Below, piece by piece: positions 1 to 6,110 of a stretch of 7,211 bases of DNA. The stretch is from Hyphomicrobiales bacterium (GTDB taxonomy: Bacteria; Pseudomonadota; Alphaproteobacteria; Rhizobiales; Aestuariivirgaceae). Below the pieces are notes generated by a model, which saw only the letters and a list, made by a program, of their open reading frames with translations, searched no databases and was not told the DNA's origin. The translations under genes and the position numbers were made by a program. The stretch is from the NCBI GenBank assembly GCA_025362535.1, contig JANYGE010000206.1:1-7211 (forward strand). Direction: 5' to 3'. Position 1 is the first letter of the stretch, and each line of letters begins with the position of its first letter.

Positions 1-98
1 AAAGAGTTCATGATCACAAGCAGAATTGGAGCGAGCGCCAGCACTGTGTAAAGACTTAAGACTGAGTGGACAGCGATGGAGCTTATTGATTTGCGCAT
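1..98 (-). CDS. Sugar ABC transporter permease, MalG-type (N-terminal fragment)
   Basis: Only the first 32 codons plus two bases are in the window; the gene continues past base 1. Reading the minus strand from the ATG at 98-96 gives MRKSISSIAVHSVLSLYTVL followed by ALAPILLVIMNSF. This is a short basic N-terminus and then a first transmembrane helix (about residues 12-32), the usual opening of MalG/UgpE-type (COG0395) inner-membrane permeases. It starts 11 bp after the stop of the MalF-type permease, and a weak GAGAG stands 8 nt before the ATG. Position supports the call more than sequence does: in CUT1 loci the order binding protein, MalF-type, MalG-type is standard. It would form the transmembrane heterodimer with its neighbour. 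The EAA loop that would confirm the family lies outside the window. Confidence 0.8.
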   Translation of the reverse strand, partial: MRKSISSIAVHSVLSLYTVLALAPILLVIMNS

Positions 99-109
99 GG
101 GTTAAGCTC

Positions 110-1060
110 TCAGAAGGAGTAACGCTGCATGCGGCGTTGGATGAGGAATAGATAGATCGAAATGCCAATCAATATGATGAGAAACATCATAGTGGCGATA
201 GTTGATCCCATTGAGCGATCACCCAGCTGCAACTGATTACCAAAGAATGTGCGATAGAAAAGCGTGCCCATAATGTCAGTTGAATAATTGGGTCCTGCTA
301 ATGCTCCTTTCATCGCATAAATCAAATCAAACGCATTGAAGTTATTGACGAAGGTGAGCACTGAGACGAGGCCAAGTGCGGGCAGGATCAAAGGCAGCTT
401 GATCCAGAAAAACGCTTGAAACTGATTGAGGCCGTCAACTGTTGCAGCATCGATAAGTTCATCGGGAATAGCGAGCAGGGCCGTATAGATCAGAATCATT
501 GGTATGCCGACAAATTGCCATACCGAAATCAGTGAAGTGGTGAGGAGGGCCGTTGATTCAACGCCAAGCCACGGCATGAAGAAACTACCGAGACCGACTG
601 AAGCCAGTATCATTTTGGCAATGCCCCAGAGGGGTGAGAGGATCAACTGCCACGTAAAACCAATGATAACCACTGAAAGCATGGTCGGCATGAATATCAA
701 AGTACGATAGGTGGCAGCGAGGCGCAGGCGCGGTAAACTGAGAAGAGCTGCAAGGGCGAGCCCAATTGGATTTTGCACGCACATATGAATGACAAAGAAC
801 CAACAATTGTTACGGAAGGCATTCCAAAATGGTCCAGACCATGTGGTGTCAGTGAGAAGGGTCTTGAAATTTCCAAGGCCATTGAAAACAAGACTACCAT
901 CTGGCTGCTTGAGATAGAGTGAATTCACGATTGTGGCGAAGAGCGGATAGATTGAAAATACCGAGTAAATGATTAGGGCTGGCGCAAGAAAAAAGGCGAG
1001 CATCAACAAATAGGCGTTGCGGTTGAGGCCAACGATTCCAATGTCCTTTTGCTGTGCCAT
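110..1060 (-). CDS. Sugar ABC transporter permease, MalF/UgpA-type (CUT1)
   Basis: This is a 316-residue inner-membrane protein of the carbohydrate-uptake-1 family (COG1175), one half of the transmembrane channel. About six hydrophobic helices can be read, near residues 17-40, 84-106, 118-141, 171-197, 224-246 and 287-307. The EAA loop that contacts the ATPase is clear at about 201-226 (ELIDAATVDG, then F..IKLPLILPAL). The C-terminus is short and basic (QRRMQRYSF), as is normal for cytoplasmic tails of this family. The ATG at 1060 is supported by AAAGGG six nt upstream (1072-1067). It lies 64 bp after the binding-protein gene, with a stem-loop in between, and 11 bp before the second permease. 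The substrate cannot be told from the permease; the neighbours point to an N-acetylated amino sugar. No ATPase gene is visible in the window. Confidence 0.93.
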   Translation of the reverse strand: MAQQKDIGIVGLNRNAYLLMLAFFLAPALIIYSVFSIYPLFATIVNSLYLKQPDGSLVFNGLGNFKTLLTDTTWSGPFWNAFRNNCWFFVIHMCVQNPIGLALAALLSLPRLRLAATYRTLIFMPTMLSVVIIGFTWQLILSPLWGIAKMILASVGLGSFFMPWLGVESTALLTTSLISVWQFVGIPMILIYTALLAIPDELIDAATVDGLNQFQAFFWIKLPLILPALGLVSVLTFVNNFNAFDLIYAMKGALAGPNYSTDIMGTLFYRTFFGNQLQLGDRSMGSTIATMMFLIILIGISIYLFLIQRRMQRYSF

Positions 1061-1080
1061 AGTCCGCCCTTTAGAAAGAA

Positions 1081-1112
1081 ATAGGCCGCTGGGAATAATC
1101 CCTGCGGCCTAT
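1081..1112 (-). promoter_or_regulatory. Intercistronic stem-loop, mRNA stabiliser or attenuator
   Basis: This is a near-perfect inverted repeat. The outer nine base pairs (ATAGGCCGC with GCGGCCTAT) are followed by one mismatch, then four more pairs (GGGA with TCCC) closing a 4-nt loop. On the transcribed minus strand it begins 12 nt after the binding-protein stop codon and ends 8 nt before the permease Shine-Dalgarno. The 8 nt after the stem are TTCTTTCT, a broken T tract. It could be a partial terminator or a 3'-end protector that gives more binding protein than permease, as known for malE-malF intercistronic structures. It could also mask the permease ribosome site. Which of these applies is inference; the fold itself is plain. 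Confidence 0.75.
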
Positions 1113-1124
1113 CACAGTTCTCGT

Positions 1125-2381
1125 TTATTTCTGATGTGGAGCGTACCACTTCTTTAGGCCATCTTCGAGCTGAGCAGCGGCGGCGTCTGGCGTCATAGTG
1201 CCGTTGAGCACTTGCGCAGAGACGTTCCACATTTCATTTTCGAGATTTGGCGTGCCACGTGAGAGGATCTGGTAAGAGTTGCGGATTGTCGATTTGCACT
1301 CTCCACGCCAGCTCACAAAGGTTTGCGCCACGTCATCACTGATTGTTACCTTGGAATTGGAAAGCGGGAAGAAGCCAGGCAGCGCATTTGCGAAAATGCC
1401 TGCGAATTCTTCTGAACCGATCCAATCCAAGAACACTTTTGCATCAGCAGAATTGGCTGACTTGGCATTCAAGCCAATGCCAATATCTGTGTGGTCTGAG
1501 ATGTAGCAATCTTTCTGTCCGGCAGGAGGTGGGGCCTTAAAAGCACCCATATTGACCTTCTGGCCACGGAAAGTTGAAATATCCCAAGAGCCTGCTGCAT
1601 AGACAGCACCCTTGCCAAGACCAAAGAGGTTTTGGCTATCAGGGTAGGGCTGAGCCTTGTAACCATCGCCAAGATAAGGTGACCACTTGGCCAATGCTTT
1701 GAATGTATCAACATATGGTGCGTCGGTGAGCTTGGCTGATCCATCAATCAGAGCTTTACGGCCTTCTTCGCCTTTCCAATAGTTGGGGCCAATGTTCTGG
1801 AAGCCCATGGTTGCGGCTTCCCATTGGTCATTGGTGCCGAGCACCAATGGCGTGTACTTGCCATTGGCCTTAACCTTCTCAAGCAAAGCGAGGAATTCTT
1901 CTTCGGTCTTGGGTTCTGTCAGGCCTAATTCAGTGAAGATGTCTTTGTTGTAAATGAAACCATGAATAACTGAACCCATTGGCACGCAGAATGTTGTCTT
2001 GCCATCGTCTGTTGTCCAGGCGCTTTTGGCAACGTCCGAGAAGTTCTTCATGTTTGACAGGTCATTGAGGCTTGCAAGGTTGCCCTTGTTGAAAAGTTCA
2101 AGTGAAGCATCAAAAGGACGGCAAGTGATGATGTCACCAGCAGTGCCACCTTCAAGGCGGGCATTCAAAGCCGCATTATATTCTTTTGGGGCCGTTGGAT
2201 TGAACTCAACCGTAATATCTGGGTGGCTCTTCTGAAAAGCCGGAATAATTTTATCTTTCCAAATTGCAGCATCGTCATTGCGCCAGCTTTCAATTGAAAG
2301 CTTGCCAGCAGAAGCCGTGCCCGCGAAGGCTGTAACAGCAACTGCTGCTAGAAGTATGGATTTTAAACCGAGTTTCAACAT
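1125..2381 (-). CDS. Periplasmic sugar-binding protein of a CUT1 ABC transporter
   Basis: This is a 418-residue extracellular solute-binding protein of family 1 (UgpB/MalE-like, COG1653). It captures the sugar in the periplasm and delivers it to the two downstream permeases. A Sec signal peptide is clear: basic start MLKLGLK, a hydrophobic core, and a likely cleavage TASA|GK after residue 25. There is no lipobox cysteine, so it should be soluble. The mature protein opens with KLSIESWRNDD and has family landmarks such as PAFQKSHPDITVEF (47-60), NKDIFTELGL (145-154) and YAAGSWDIS (261-269). Many tryptophans (33, 41, 187, 202, 266, 385) could stack on sugar rings. Cysteines 87, 132, 292 and 362 could form two disulfides. 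The start is supported by AGGGAG at 2395-2390, 8 nt before the ATG. The gene follows murQ by 39 bp, so the ligand is probably GlcNAc, MurNAc or a small oligomer; this is inferred from context only. Confidence 0.92.
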   Translation of the reverse strand: MLKLGLKSILLAAVAVTAFAGTASAGKLSIESWRNDDAAIWKDKIIPAFQKSHPDITVEFNPTAPKEYNAALNARLEGGTAGDIITCRPFDASLELFNKGNLASLNDLSNMKNFSDVAKSAWTTDDGKTTFCVPMGSVIHGFIYNKDIFTELGLTEPKTEEEFLALLEKVKANGKYTPLVLGTNDQWEAATMGFQNIGPNYWKGEEGRKALIDGSAKLTDAPYVDTFKALAKWSPYLGDGYKAQPYPDSQNLFGLGKGAVYAAGSWDISTFRGQKVNMGAFKAPPPAGQKDCYISDHTDIGIGLNAKSANSADAKVFLDWIGSEEFAGIFANALPGFFPLSNSKVTISDDVAQTFVSWRGECKSTIRNSYQILSRGTPNLENEMWNVSAQVLNGTMTPDAAAAQLEDGLKKWYAPHQK

Positions 2382-2389
2382 CTTTGTTT

Positions 2390-2395
2390 CTCCCT
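2390..2395 (-). promoter_or_regulatory. Ribosome binding site of the binding-protein gene
   Basis: The minus strand reads AGGGAG, 8 nt before the ATG at 2381. It is the strongest Shine-Dalgarno in the window, in keeping with a binding protein made in excess. It contrasts with the absence of any such motif before murQ, the first gene of the same unit. Confidence 0.7.
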
Positions 2396-2420
2396 ATTGT
2401 TGTTGAAGTTTAAATTCGTT

Positions 2421-3323
2421 TTACTCTTTCGTGGAAAGCTTTGCTAAGGCTAACCGCAAATTGTGGCCCGTGTCAGCAAGTAAGTTTTGGGCCTGTTCAA
2501 GCGTTTCCGCACCCGCACACAGAAGAACTGCGGGTTTAATCTGGCTTGAAGATTTGTCTAAGGCAGCTCGCGCTTTAGGTGCGGACACATTTGCAATTTG
2601 GGCAACAATCCGTGCTGCGCGTCCTTTGAGCTTTTCATTTTCAGCCCGCATACTGACCATGAGGCCATCATGCACATTGCTCAGTTTGATGTTGGCAAGC
2701 GTACTTAGCATATTAAGTGCAGCTTTCTGCGCTGTACCAGCGGCCATGCGCGTTGACCCAGCGATCACTTCGGGGCCAGAGTCTAAGATGATTTCAACAT
2801 CAGCCAAAGCCCCGAGCTTGGTGGCGCTATTGTTGACAATCGAAATTACGGCGCATCCGTTCTGGCGCGCCTGTTTTGCAGCAGCACAGGTGTAAGGTGT
2901 TGAACCAGATGCAGCGATGGCAATCATTACATCTCCGGCTTTGCATGTTTCTGCTGCGGCAGTGCCAGCAGCCGTATCGTCTTCAGCATCGGCCAGTGTA
3001 TCGATCAGCGCCGCTTTGCCGCCCGCGATCAGATAGACAATGCGATCTTCCGAGAGATCATAGGTGGCGGGCAGCTCTGAGCCATCTTGAACCCCGATTC
3101 TAATTGAGGTTCCGGCACCCACGTAATAGATGCGGCCACCCTTGGAATAGCGCTCTGCCACCACGGTGGCAGCCTTGCTGATTTGAGGTATGGAAGCACG
3201 GGTGGCGGTGATGGCACGCTCCTGAGAGTTGACCAAGGCCTCAAGTATTCGTGTATCAGACCAAGTATCAAGACCCGCATAAACGGTAAGATTTTGCTCT
3301 GTCTGGTTTGGCTTGGTCAACAT
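2421..3323 (-). CDS. murQ: N-acetylmuramic acid 6-phosphate etherase (MurQ)
   Basis: This 300-residue cytoplasmic SIS-fold enzyme is expected to split the lactyl ether of MurNAc-6-P, giving GlcNAc-6-P and D-lactate. Family motifs appear in order: YYVGAGTS (66-73), IGVQDGSELPATY (76-88), LADAEDD (110-116), AASGSTPY (137-144), GPEVIAGSTRMAAGTAQK (183-200), LNMLST (203-208) and RAENEKL (226-232). The two acidic catalytic residues of E. coli MurQ, Glu83 and Glu114, fall on E83 and E114 here. The C-terminal helical part (DTGHNLRLALAKL) and the 300-residue length also fit. The extreme N-terminus differs from the usual TE.RN..S..ID pattern (here TEQNLTVYAGLDTW). It is the first gene of the leftward unit, divergent from the kinase. 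No Shine-Dalgarno precedes the ATG at 3323, so the start rests on alignment and promoter position. Clustering with a transporter argues for use of imported MurNAc, not only wall recycling. Confidence 0.93.
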   Translation of the reverse strand: MLTKPNQTEQNLTVYAGLDTWSDTRILEALVNSQERAITATRASIPQISKAATVVAERYSKGGRIYYVGAGTSIRIGVQDGSELPATYDLSEDRIVYLIAGGKAALIDTLADAEDDTAAGTAAAETCKAGDVMIAIAASGSTPYTCAAAKQARQNGCAVISIVNNSATKLGALADVEIILDSGPEVIAGSTRMAAGTAQKAALNMLSTLANIKLSNVHDGLMVSMRAENEKLKGRAARIVAQIANVSAPKARAALDKSSSQIKPAVLLCAGAETLEQAQNLLADTGHNLRLALAKLSTKE

Positions 3324-3358
3324 AATTACGACAATACCAAAATACTACCACTTGTCTA
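3323..3358 (-). promoter_or_regulatory. Leftward (murQ) promoter with embedded operator
   Basis: On the minus strand, TAGACA (3358-3353; 5 of 6 to TTGACA) and TATTGT (3336-3331; 4 of 6 to TATAAT) are separated by 16 bp. Transcription would start about at the murQ ATG, only 7 nt past the -10, so the message may be leaderless; no Shine-Dalgarno is seen. TGGTA units begin at 3350 and 3339, exactly 11 bp apart, and fill the spacer and the -10. The 20-bp element 3350-3331 matches the one before the kinase gene at 17 of 20 positions. A repressor bound here, probably the GntR protein encoded at 4339, would block RNA polymerase. Binding by that protein is inference. Confidence 0.65.
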
Positions 3359-3376
3359 GAGGAATTTGTTAACCTC

Positions 3377-3390
3377 ATTCAACGTTGAAT
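3377..3390. promoter_or_regulatory. Perfect 14-bp palindrome, candidate second operator
   Basis: ATTCAACGTTGAAT is identical to its reverse complement, centred between 3383 and 3384 in the divergent intergenic region. The AACGTT core with a central CG resembles operators of LacI-family regulators, and does not resemble the TGGTA repeats on either side. If murQ is leaderless, its centre lies near -60 for the leftward promoter and near -74 for the rightward one. The protein that binds it is unknown, and no LacI-type gene is in the window. Confidence 0.5.
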
Positions 3391-3423
3391 TTTATGGATA
3401 TTTTTCTTAATTTAATTTAACAC

Positions 3424-3457
3424 TTCCAATTTGGTATTGGTTTGGTATTGTTGTTAG
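3424..3457 (+). promoter_or_regulatory. Rightward (kinase) promoter with embedded operator
   Basis: Two copies of TTTGGTATTG (3430-3439 and 3441-3450) put TGGTA units at 3432 and 3443, 11 bp apart, as in the leftward promoter. TATTGT (3446-3451) is a -10 candidate 6 nt before the ATG, which would make the message leaderless; the matching -35 (TTCCAA, 3424-3429, 16-bp spacer) is poor at 3 of 6. An alternative is TTGAAT (3385-3390) with TAATTT (3408-3413), giving a leader of about 38 nt. No Shine-Dalgarno is visible in that leader either. Upstream, 3391-3420 is very AT-rich. The weaker -35 might mean activator help or a lower basal rate than murQ. Confidence 0.6.
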
Positions 3458-4342
3458 ATGATTTCGAGTCAGCATATATTTCTTGGCATTGACGGTGGTG
3501 GCAGCGGTTGCCGCGCCCGTATTCGCGACCAAGGTGGCGCTATCCTTGGGGAAGCTGTCGGTGGTGCGGCCAATATCTACCAGAATTTCGACGCAGCCCT
3601 TGCCATGATCGTGGCCACGGCGCGCGATGCTGCGGAAAAAGCCGGACAAGATATTGGCAACCTTCATGCAGGCATGGGCCTGGCGGGAATTGTCACTTCG
3701 GTTGGTGCTGAAAAGATTAAGGCGGCAGGCTTACCTTTCGCCTCGGTGATTGCCGACAATGATGCCTATGCCGCTTGTGTGGGCGCCTTTGGCGGTGATG
3801 ATGGTGGTATTGTAATCGCTGGCACAGGATCAATTGGTTTTGCGCGGGTCAATAGCCAACGCCACATGGTGGGAGGCTGGGGTTTTCAATTGGGCGATCA
3901 TGGTTCGGGTGCGTGGGTTGGTCACCATGCGGTGCGCCGCGTTGCTTTAGCCATTGATGGGTTGCTGCAACCGACGCGATTGATCGACGAAATTTTATCA
4001 CGTACGGGCCGCACACGCCAAGAACTTTCGCGTTGGTCAGAGACTGCAACCCCAAAAGATTATGCCCAATTTGCGCCCATCATATTTGAATGCGCAGCAC
4101 AAGGTGATGTTCAAGGCATGATGATTGTGATCGAAGGGGCCGCCGCGATTTCAAATCTCGGACGTGCATTGTTGGCGCGCGGATCCAAAACCATCTGTCT
4201 TTTGGGTGGGCTCTCAGCGGTCTACCCACCCTATCTCGATGCCGATGTGAAGCGCGCGCTGGTGAATGCTAAATCTGATGCCATTGATGGCGCGATCATG
4301 ATGGCACGACAAGCGCAGGGCTTGCCGGAGTCTTGGGCATGA
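3458..4342 (+). CDS. BadF/BcrAD-family sugar kinase, probable GlcNAc/MurNAc kinase
   Basis: This is a 294-residue cytoplasmic kinase of the BadF/BadG/BcrA/BcrD ATPase family (ASKHA fold). Visible motifs are the first phosphate loop FLGIDGGGSGCRA (8-20), the NDAYAA segment (101-106) whose D102 is the probable catalytic base, the second phosphate loop IAGTGSIG (120-127), GGWGFQLGDHGSG (139-151) and the adenosine motif LLGGLS (248-253). Family members include human GlcNAc kinase, Vibrio glucosamine kinase GspK and clostridial MurK, which acts on both MurNAc and GlcNAc. Divergence from murQ and linkage to nagA suggest 6-phosphorylation of GlcNAc, MurNAc or both; sequence alone does not decide. 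It is not a ROK-type NagK. The ATG at 3458 places the loop at the usual distance from the N-terminus, though no Shine-Dalgarno precedes it. It overlaps the next gene by 4 bp. Confidence 0.85.
   Translation: MISSQHIFLGIDGGGSGCRARIRDQGGAILGEAVGGAANIYQNFDAALAMIVATARDAAEKAGQDIGNLHAGMGLAGIVTSVGAEKIKAAGLPFASVIADNDAYAACVGAFGGDDGGIVIAGTGSIGFARVNSQRHMVGGWGFQLGDHGSGAWVGHHAVRRVALAIDGLLQPTRLIDEILSRTGRTRQELSRWSETATPKDYAQFAPIIFECAAQGDVQGMMIVIEGAAAISNLGRALLARGSKTICLLGGLSAVYPPYLDADVKRALVNAKSDAIDGAIMMARQAQGLPESWA
4327..4330 (+). promoter_or_regulatory. Ribosome binding site that fixes the gntR start
   Basis: GGAG lies 8 nt before the ATG at 4339 but only 2 nt before an in-frame TTG at 4333. The spacing favours the ATG, which shares ATGA with the kinase stop codon. 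Confidence 0.65.
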
Positions 4343-5109
4343 CGCCTGCTGAAAAAATTTTTGCAATTGAGCGTTTCCAGAGCTCTGATTCAGCGCCACT
4401 TTACCTGCGTCTTAAAAAACTGGTGCAGGATGCCATTGTTGCCGATGAGTTGAAACAAGGCGACTCGGTGCCAAGTGAGCGTGATGTTGCTGAACTCTTG
4501 CAAGTTTCGCGCGTGACTGTTCGTAAGGCCTTCCTGGAATTGGTCAGCGAGGGATTGCTGGTACAAAAGCGTGGCTCTGGCACATTTGTTGGCAATCCAA
4601 AACCCCGCTTTGAACAGCCACTGTCGCGCTTGACCAGCTTTAGTGAAGATATGCGTTTGCGCGGCCTGAAAACGGAGGCGCAGTGGCTCTCGCGCGAAAC
4701 GCGCTTGCCGACTCCGGAAGAATCTCTCAAGCTTTCAATGTCACCCAGTGAATATGTTGCGCGCTTTCATCGTTTGCGCAGTGCCAATGGTGAACCCCTT
4801 GCTATTGAAGATGCTGTTATACCTCATAAATTTTTACCGGATATAAAGTCCGTTGAAAACTCTCTCTATGATGCGCTGGACGCCAATGGATTTCGCCCGG
4901 TGCGCGCCTTGCAACGTCTTCATGCTGTTGCACTCGATGCTGTTGAAGCTCGACTTCTTGACCTGAAAGAAGGCAGCCCAGCATTGTTTATTGAGCGCGT
5001 TTCCTATCTGCCAGATGGACGAATAGTGGAATACACACGCTCGCATTATCGCGGCGATTCTTACGATTTTGTTGCGGAACTCAATTTGGCACCAGAGGCA
5101 AAATCATGA
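4339..5109 (+). CDS. GntR-family (HutC/UTRA) regulator of amino-sugar genes
   Basis: This is a 256-residue transcription factor. Residues about 19-85 are a GntR winged helix (PLYLRLKKLVQDAI, PSERDVAELLQVSRVTVRKA, then the wing KRGSGTFV). Residues about 99-247 are a UTRA effector domain with typical features: FSEDMRLRG, ARFHRLRSANGEPLAIEDAVIP and the closing EYTRSHYRGDSYDF. Relatives in this subfamily, DasR and B. subtilis NagR/YvoA, sense GlcN-6-P or GlcNAc-6-P, and a GntR-type regulator called NagQ has been described for GlcNAc genes in other proteobacteria. It sits inside the operon it probably controls, so autoregulation is likely, and its likely targets are the paired TGGTA elements in the divergent promoter region. 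The ATG at 4339 overlaps the kinase stop by 4 bp, and its own stop overlaps the nagB-II start by 4 bp. Confidence 0.92.
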   Translation: MTPAEKIFAIERFQSSDSAPLYLRLKKLVQDAIVADELKQGDSVPSERDVAELLQVSRVTVRKAFLELVSEGLLVQKRGSGTFVGNPKPRFEQPLSRLTSFSEDMRLRGLKTEAQWLSRETRLPTPEESLKLSMSPSEYVARFHRLRSANGEPLAIEDAVIPHKFLPDIKSVENSLYDALDANGFRPVRALQRLHAVALDAVEARLLDLKEGSPALFIERVSYLPDGRIVEYTRSHYRGDSYDFVAELNLAPEAKS

Positions 5110-6110
5110 GTTACATGGAACAAGAGGCGCGCGAAGCGCCAGCGGCCGTAGCACGGTTCCTCGATTACAACGCGAAGGCGCTCATCGAATTGGGTGCAAG
5201 ATTGCGCAAAGCACCACCACCTCTGATTATTTCTTCGGCGCGGGGTAGCTCGGACAATGCTGCGGGTTATTTCAAATATCTCACCGAAATATTGCTGGGT
5301 GTACCCTGTGCATCAATCGGTGCTTCGGTGGTTTCGGTTTATGGTGCGCAGTTGAAAATGACTGGAGGCCTGTGTCTCACCATTTCACAGTCGGGAAAGA
5401 GTCCAGATATTGTAGCCTTACAGGATGCGGCGCGAAAGGCTGGTGCCTTGACGGTGGCCTTGGTCAACACAGAAGATTCGCTGGCTGCCCATAATGCTGA
5501 CATTTGCTTACCGCTGCGGGCGGGTCCTGAACTGAGCGTTGCCGCCACAAAATCCTTCATTGTGTCGCTTGTTGCTGGTGCTGCAATAGTTGCCCACTGG
5601 CTTGGAGATCAAAGCAAAATAAGGGCGCTGCAAACTTTACCGCAAACCCTTGAGAAAGCCTCATTGATTGAATGGCCCCAACTGGTTAGCCTCGCAGTCA
5701 AAGCTGAATCGCTTTATGTATTGGGTCGCGGACCTGCCTTGCCAATTGCTGCGGAAGCAGCTTTAAAACTGAAAGAAACGTGCGCCATCCATGCTGAGGC
5801 CTATTCCATTGCAGAGGTTATGCATGGACCACTAGAACTTCTCGGAAAAGATTTTCCAATTCTGGCTCTATCACCGAACGACCAATCACTTCACTTTTCA
5901 ACTGAGGCATTTGAGAAAATGCGGAAAATCGGCGCTGATCTGGTGGTGGCTGGATCTGGCGGACTCGCCATTGCTGAAACCAGTGAACCACTCTTTGATC
6001 CCATATCCATGATTCAGACAGCTTACCTTTCGATTGAAAAAGTGGCGATGCTGCGCAGGCGCGATCCAGACAGACCAAGGTTGCTCAAGAAAGTAACGGA
6101 AACGGTTTGA
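5106..6110 (+). CDS. nagB-II: Glucosamine-6-phosphate deaminase, SIS-fold NagB-II type
   Basis: This 334-residue cytoplasmic protein has two SIS domains and resembles the isomerase half of GlmS. The GlmS glutaminase domain and its Cys nucleophile are absent, so amide transfer from glutamine is not expected; deamination of GlcN-6-P to fructose-6-P and ammonia fits. Motifs: SSARGSSDNA (43-52), TISQSGKSPD (92-101), ELSVAATKSF (142-151), LGRGPALPIAAEAALKLKE (206-224), IHAEAY (228-233), EVMHGPLELL (237-246) and the C-terminal DPDRPRLLKKVTETV. The GlmS catalytic Glu488, His504 and Lys603 align with E224, H240 and K329. AGAGG stands 7 nt before the ATG at 5106. An AgaS-like galactosamine-6-P role is possible, but the adjacent nagA and murQ favour the gluco series. 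No classical NagB gene is present in the window, so this enzyme would complete the pathway. Confidence 0.88.
   Translation: MSYMEQEAREAPAAVARFLDYNAKALIELGARLRKAPPPLIISSARGSSDNAAGYFKYLTEILLGVPCASIGASVVSVYGAQLKMTGGLCLTISQSGKSPDIVALQDAARKAGALTVALVNTEDSLAAHNADICLPLRAGPELSVAATKSFIVSLVAGAAIVAHWLGDQSKIRALQTLPQTLEKASLIEWPQLVSLAVKAESLYVLGRGPALPIAAEAALKLKETCAIHAEAYSIAEVMHGPLELLGKDFPILALSPNDQSLHFSTEAFEKMRKIGADLVVAGSGGLAIAETSEPLFDPISMIQTAYLSIEKVAMLRRRDPDRPRLLKKVTETV

Noticed and set aside
2382..2420. Possible terminator or promoter in the murQ to binding-protein gap
   Set aside because: The 39 bp hold a ribosome site but no convincing stem-loop with a T tract and no -35/-10 pair, so I treat the genes as co-transcribed.
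2431..2895. A 154-codon open frame on the plus strand inside murQ
   Set aside because: It is antisense to the conserved C-terminal half of MurQ, has no ribosome site I can see, and its product resembles nothing known to me.
3805..3813. Another TGGTATTGT inside the kinase gene
   Set aside because: It matches one operator half, but no second TGGTA lies 11 bp away, and the bases encode the conserved GGIVIAG segment, so coding constraint explains it.
4333..4338. TTG start two codons upstream of the gntR ATG
   Set aside because: The GGAG at 4327-4330 is only 2 nt from this TTG but 8 nt from the ATG at 4339, which also makes the usual ATGA overlap.
5106..6110. GlmS (glucosamine-6-phosphate synthase) assignment for the SIS protein
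   Set aside because: The N-terminal glutaminase domain is missing and the gene starts directly before the first SIS domain, so synthesis from glutamine is not expected.
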